Assembly: GCA_002085385.1 (NCBI GenBank)
Contig: NATO01000121.1
Location: 1 to 7,915, forward strand
Direction of reading: 5' to 3'
Length of the DNA: 7,915 bases
Source: a candidate division Zixibacteria bacterium 4484_93
GTDB taxonomy: Bacteria > UBP14 > UBA6098 > 4484-93
This document shows, one piece after another, positions 5,492 through 7,915 of the stretch (position 1 is its first letter; the number at the start of each line of letters is the position of its first letter). The notes under the pieces are model-generated. The model worked only from the letters and a program-made list of their open reading frames with translations. It made no database searches and had not been told where the DNA came from. The translations under genes were made by a program, and so were the position numbers.

Positions 5492-6427
5492 GTGAGGAAG
5501 GGAATTTTAGTATCTGCTCTGATTTTTCTTGCTCTGATTTTTCTTTCCTGCGGCAGGGGTTCTAATGCTCCCACAGAAGGTGTCTGGTATCGTGTGGAGC
5601 AGTTCGATATTGTCTCGTTACCTTATGATTCCCTTTCATTCACGGGTTTCCCTGAGTCTTCGGCATACCGTGCTTATCCTGTTGATGATGACAGCGTTTA
5701 TATGGATGACTCCCATGGTGAAGTTTGTTATCATCCTGTTTTTCTTGCACAGACTGGGCTTATCCTGCTCGACATCTATCACTCAACGGGAAATGAATAC
5801 TACCTCAATTGGGCGAGAAAGCATGCGAACAAACTGCAGGAGATAGCGAGATACTTTTACGGTGTTCCTTTTTACCCTTACCCGTTTAATTTCCCTCTGC
5901 ATGGTGATACAACACAGACGATGTATGCTCCCTGGTATTCTGGACTGGCTCAAGGAGAGGCTCTTCAGCTTTTTGTGAGACTTTACAATGAGACAGGAGA
6001 CAAAAGGTATCTCATGGTAGCGGATGAGATATTCGCAAGTTTTTCCATCTTCAGGGAGCAATCCGATGTGTGGGTTGTTGCCGTGGACAGTTTGGAATAC
6101 TTCTGGATAGAGGAATACCCTATGGAGGAGCTTAATCATACCTTGAACGGTTTTATCTATGCCGTTTATGGGATATACGAGTATTACCTCTTGACCGGAA
6201 ATAATGATGCCCGAAATATCCTTCTTGCCTCCTTCACGACACTGAAACAGTATATTCCCGATTTTCGCTGTCCCGGAGGATACAGTTATTATTGTCTGAA
6301 GCACAGGGCGCAGAGTCGTAAGTATCATCTTGTTCACATAGACCAACTCCACAAGCTCTACCTTATGACCGGTGATGAATTTTTCGAGGAGATGTCGCAG
6401 CTCTTCTGGGAGGATTACCATGAATAA
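5492..6427 (+). CDS. Lipoprotein with glucuronyl C5-epimerase-like domain (copy 1)
   Basis: The 311-residue product starts with a lipoprotein signal (MRKGILVSALIFLALIFLSC, lipid cysteine at 20). It continues as a helix-rich domain like the C-terminal catalytic domain of D-glucuronyl C5-epimerases (PF06662-like). Matching segments are APWYSGLAQGEALQLFVRLY (146-165), YFWIEEYP (203-210), LNGFIYAVYGIYEYYLLTG (218-236) and HLVHIDQL (279-286). In the heparan sulfate enzyme this domain inverts C5 of glucuronic acid using tyrosine residues, and tyrosines are plentiful here. The true substrate is unknown. The start is GTG, because the nearby ATG at 5479 is in another frame; AAGGAT at 5475-5480 is the likely ribosome site, at a rather long spacing. 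The downstream paralogue overlaps by 8 bases. A membrane-anchored glycan-modifying or glycan-binding role is inferred. Confidence 0.87.
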   Translation: MRKGILVSALIFLALIFLSCGRGSNAPTEGVWYRVEQFDIVSLPYDSLSFTGFPESSAYRAYPVDDDSVYMDDSHGEVCYHPVFLAQTGLILLDIYHSTGNEYYLNWARKHANKLQEIARYFYGVPFYPYPFNFPLHGDTTQTMYAPWYSGLAQGEALQLFVRLYNETGDKRYLMVADEIFASFSIFREQSDVWVVAVDSLEYFWIEEYPMEELNHTLNGFIYAVYGIYEYYLLTGNNDARNILLASFTTLKQYIPDFRCPGGYSYYCLKHRAQSRKYHLVHIDQLHKLYLMTGDEFFEEMSQLFWEDYHE

Positions 6428-7361
6428 ATTCAGGTGGCAGTGGGTTTATCTCCTGTTTTTTGCCTTTGTTGGTTTTGCAGGGCTTTCTTGTGATATGTCA
6501 CCGACCGAGCCGCAGGTGGATCCCGATTTTAATATAGATTATTTTGGCATAAATGTTCTCCCGTTTGACCAGCTCCCTCGAACCCACTACTCCGAATCGA
6601 TACTGGATGAGCTTGACTACCCAATGGATGAGGATAGCATCTATATATTTGTGTATCGTGGGGATACTGTTCTACATCCTCTCGTTCTCGATGAGATGGG
6701 GATTATATTCGTTGCATTTTATTATTCGACAGGGGATGAGTATTACCTTCAGCGTGCGGAGGCACACGCCAGAAAGCTGGAGGAGATGGCAGACAAGTAT
6801 AACGGAGCGTTATATTTCCCTTACTCATTTGAGGTAAGCTTCTTTTCGGATCTACTCTCTCCGCCATGGTATTCCGGTATAACCCAGGGTGAGGCTCTAC
6901 TTTTATTTGTCAGGCTATACAATTTCACAGGGAACAAGCATTATCTCGAGCTTGCTGATAGAACTTTTGCGAGTTTCCTGACCTTTAAGGAGCAATCTCC
7001 TGTCTGGATTACCACTGTCGATAATCTCGGCTATTTCTGGATAGAGGAATACCCGGCGGATGAGCCAAGCCATGTCCTGAACGGCTTTATAACTGCAAGC
7101 TTTGGTCTATACGAGTATTATCTTGCCACGCAGAACCCCACAGCAAGAAGACTTTTCCTTGCATCTATGACGACTATAAAGCATTATCTAAACGATTTTA
7201 GAGTTCCCGGTGATATTAGCTATTATTGCCTGAAGTTCAGGAACCAGGAACCCAAGTATCACCGGATGCATATCAGCCAGCTTCTCCAGCTTCACAGACT
7301 CACCGGTGATGAATTCTTCGAGGAGATGTCACAGCTCTTCTATGAAGACTACCACGAATAA
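6420..7361 (+). CDS. Lipoprotein with glucuronyl C5-epimerase-like domain (copy 2)
   Basis: This 313-residue paralogue of the preceding gene starts best at 6420. That ATG gives a clean lipoprotein signal (MNKFRWQWVYLLF through GLSC, lipid cysteine at 24) and has GGGAGG just upstream at 6408-6413. An earlier in-frame ATG at 6372 would put a charged stretch before the signal. The ATG overlaps the stop of copy 1 by 8 bases, so translation is probably coupled. Family blocks are PPWYSGITQGEALLLFVRLY (148-167), YFWIEEYP (205-212), LNGFITASFGLYEYY (220-234) and MHISQLLQL. It differs from copy 1 where LNGFIYAVYG becomes LNGFITASFG, replacing two tyrosines by Thr225 and Phe228. If one of these is catalytic, this copy may bind without epimerising. 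Both copies end in nearly identical residues (FFEEMSQLF, then EDYHE), which marks a tandem duplication. Confidence 0.87.
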   Translation: MNKFRWQWVYLLFFAFVGFAGLSCDMSPTEPQVDPDFNIDYFGINVLPFDQLPRTHYSESILDELDYPMDEDSIYIFVYRGDTVLHPLVLDEMGIIFVAFYYSTGDEYYLQRAEAHARKLEEMADKYNGALYFPYSFEVSFFSDLLSPPWYSGITQGEALLLFVRLYNFTGNKHYLELADRTFASFLTFKEQSPVWITTVDNLGYFWIEEYPADEPSHVLNGFITASFGLYEYYLATQNPTARRLFLASMTTIKHYLNDFRVPGDISYYCLKFRNQEPKYHRMHISQLLQLHRLTGDEFFEEMSQLFYEDYHE

Positions 7362-7369
7362 AGAAATCC

Positions 7370-7399
7370 TTGACAAATTGAGATAATAATGTTTATTGT
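7370..7399 (+). promoter_or_regulatory. Possible promoter before the FolD-like region
   Basis: TTGACA (7370-7375) is followed after 18 bases by TATTGT (7394-7399). An AAGGAG sequence lies downstream at 7412-7417, but no ATG, GTG or TTG follows it in the FolD frame at usable spacing. The -10 box is weak, so this is tentative. Confidence 0.35.
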
Positions 7400-7915
7400 C
7401 CACTCGTTTCGAAGGAGTGGATAGAGAAGCTCAACACAGACCCAGAGGTAAGCTCGATAATTGTTGAGGAGCCTGTTCCCAGAGGGGTTGATTTCTCTTA
7501 TATCAGGGGTGTAATATCTCCGTTGAAGGATGTCGATTGTGTGAGTTATGATAACCTTGGCAGGCTTTTTTCGGGTTCACCTCGATTTGTTCCTGCTACG
7601 GTGCTTGCTGTTCTGAAGATACTCGATTATTACAGGATACCTGTTTCCGGTCGCGAGGTTCTTGTTGTTGGGAGGAGTCTGACGGTTGGCAAGCCTCTTG
7701 CAAGTATGCTTTCTATTCGGGGTGGAGATCTTGGGGATGCCACGGTTACGCTTGCTCACTCGAAGAGCCGTAACCTTAATATTTTGCTTTCCCGTGCCGA
7801 TGTTGTTATTTCTGCCGTGGGCAAGCCTCATCTTGTCACAGGTGAGCATATTAAGGAAGGCAGTGTTGTTATCGATGTGGGGACGAATTATGTTGATGGG
7901 AGGTTGATAGGTGAT
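7382..7915 (+). CDS. folD: FolD-like protein, N-terminus missing, open at window end
   Basis: The open frame (178 codons from the TGA at 7379-7381 to the window edge) matches the second half of FolD, the NADP-dependent methylenetetrahydrofolate dehydrogenase/cyclohydrolase of one-carbon metabolism. Similarity begins at about 7418 with WIEKLNTDPEV. The Rossmann domain is well kept: GRLFSGSPRFVP, VVGRSLTVGKPLASML, DATVTLAHSKSRNL, RADVVISAVGKP and IKEGSVVIDVGTN. The first 75-80 residues of FolD, which hold the catalytic Tyr/Lys, are absent. The next substrate motifs are altered: VQLPLP reads VEEPVP, DVDGFHP reads DVDCVSY, and PCTPxG reads PATVLA. No normal start codon is in frame before TTG at 7523. 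It is therefore a decayed or repurposed FolD, an unusually initiated one, or the product of an assembly break. Confidence 0.75.

Noticed and set aside
6372..6419. Upstream in-frame start for the second epimerase-like lipoprotein
   Set aside because: It would add 16 residues, with a charged stretch, before an otherwise perfect lipoprotein signal; GGGAGG before the ATG at 6420 supports the shorter form.
5783..6421. Long minus-strand ORF of 212 codons
   Set aside because: It is fully antisense to the well-supported C5-epimerase-like gene and shows no recognisable family pattern.
7577..7849. Minus-strand ORF and a plus-strand ORF at 7686-7907 in another frame
   Set aside because: Both lie over the FolD-like frame, whose Rossmann motifs clearly identify the coding frame.

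Overview
The window is bacterial: it carries a tmRNA, five tRNA genes, sigma70-type promoters (TTGACA plus TATATT-like boxes), AAGGAGG-type ribosome binding sites and several lipoprotein signal peptides. A secreted protein ends in a YPNPFN-type C-terminal sorting domain. Together with the lipoproteins this suggests a Gram-negative lineage of the Bacteroidota/FCB or WOR-3/TA06/Cloacimonadota kind. That placement is inference from protein style only. None of the tRNAs, nor the tmRNA, has a genome-encoded CCA.

Layout. 1-556 (minus): a small lipoprotein of unknown function that may be made from a leaderless transcript. 590-624: a terminator hairpin on the minus strand. 650-1714 (minus): a class V aminotransferase of the serine/alanine-glyoxylate type. 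1755-1830: back-to-back promoters. 1845-2369 (plus): tRNA-Lys(TTT), tRNA-Lys(CTT) and tmRNA. 2388-2544: a composite scar that joins the start of a DNA methyltransferase gene to a stray piece of a secreted-protein gene. 2557-3636 (minus): the secreted sorting-domain protein, related to that stray piece. 3670-3735: a second pair of divergent promoters. 3763-4095 (plus): an adenosine-specific kinase family protein that lacks its C-terminal third. 4104-4271: tRNA-Thr(TGT) and tRNA-Tyr(GTA). 4351-4423: tRNA-Gly(TCC), whose promoter probably also serves the radical SAM gene at 4440-5438. 5492-6427 and 6420-7361 (plus): two tandem, translationally coupled lipoproteins with a glucuronyl C5-epimerase-like domain. 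7382-7915 (plus): a FolD-like NADP-binding region with no visible start and no N-terminal catalytic segment, running off the window edge.

How the parts fit. The most coherent functional unit is radical SAM/SPASM enzyme plus two C5-epimerase-like surface lipoproteins, read in one direction from the tRNA-Gly promoter. It could modify or bind a uronic-acid-containing glycan, but the substrate cannot be read from the sequence. The other theme is breakage. Three protein genes (methyltransferase, adenosine-specific kinase, FolD) are cut or altered at their ends, and two of the breaks lie close to tRNA or tmRNA genes. This suggests past recombination at stable-RNA loci, or assembly chimerism, which read mapping would settle.
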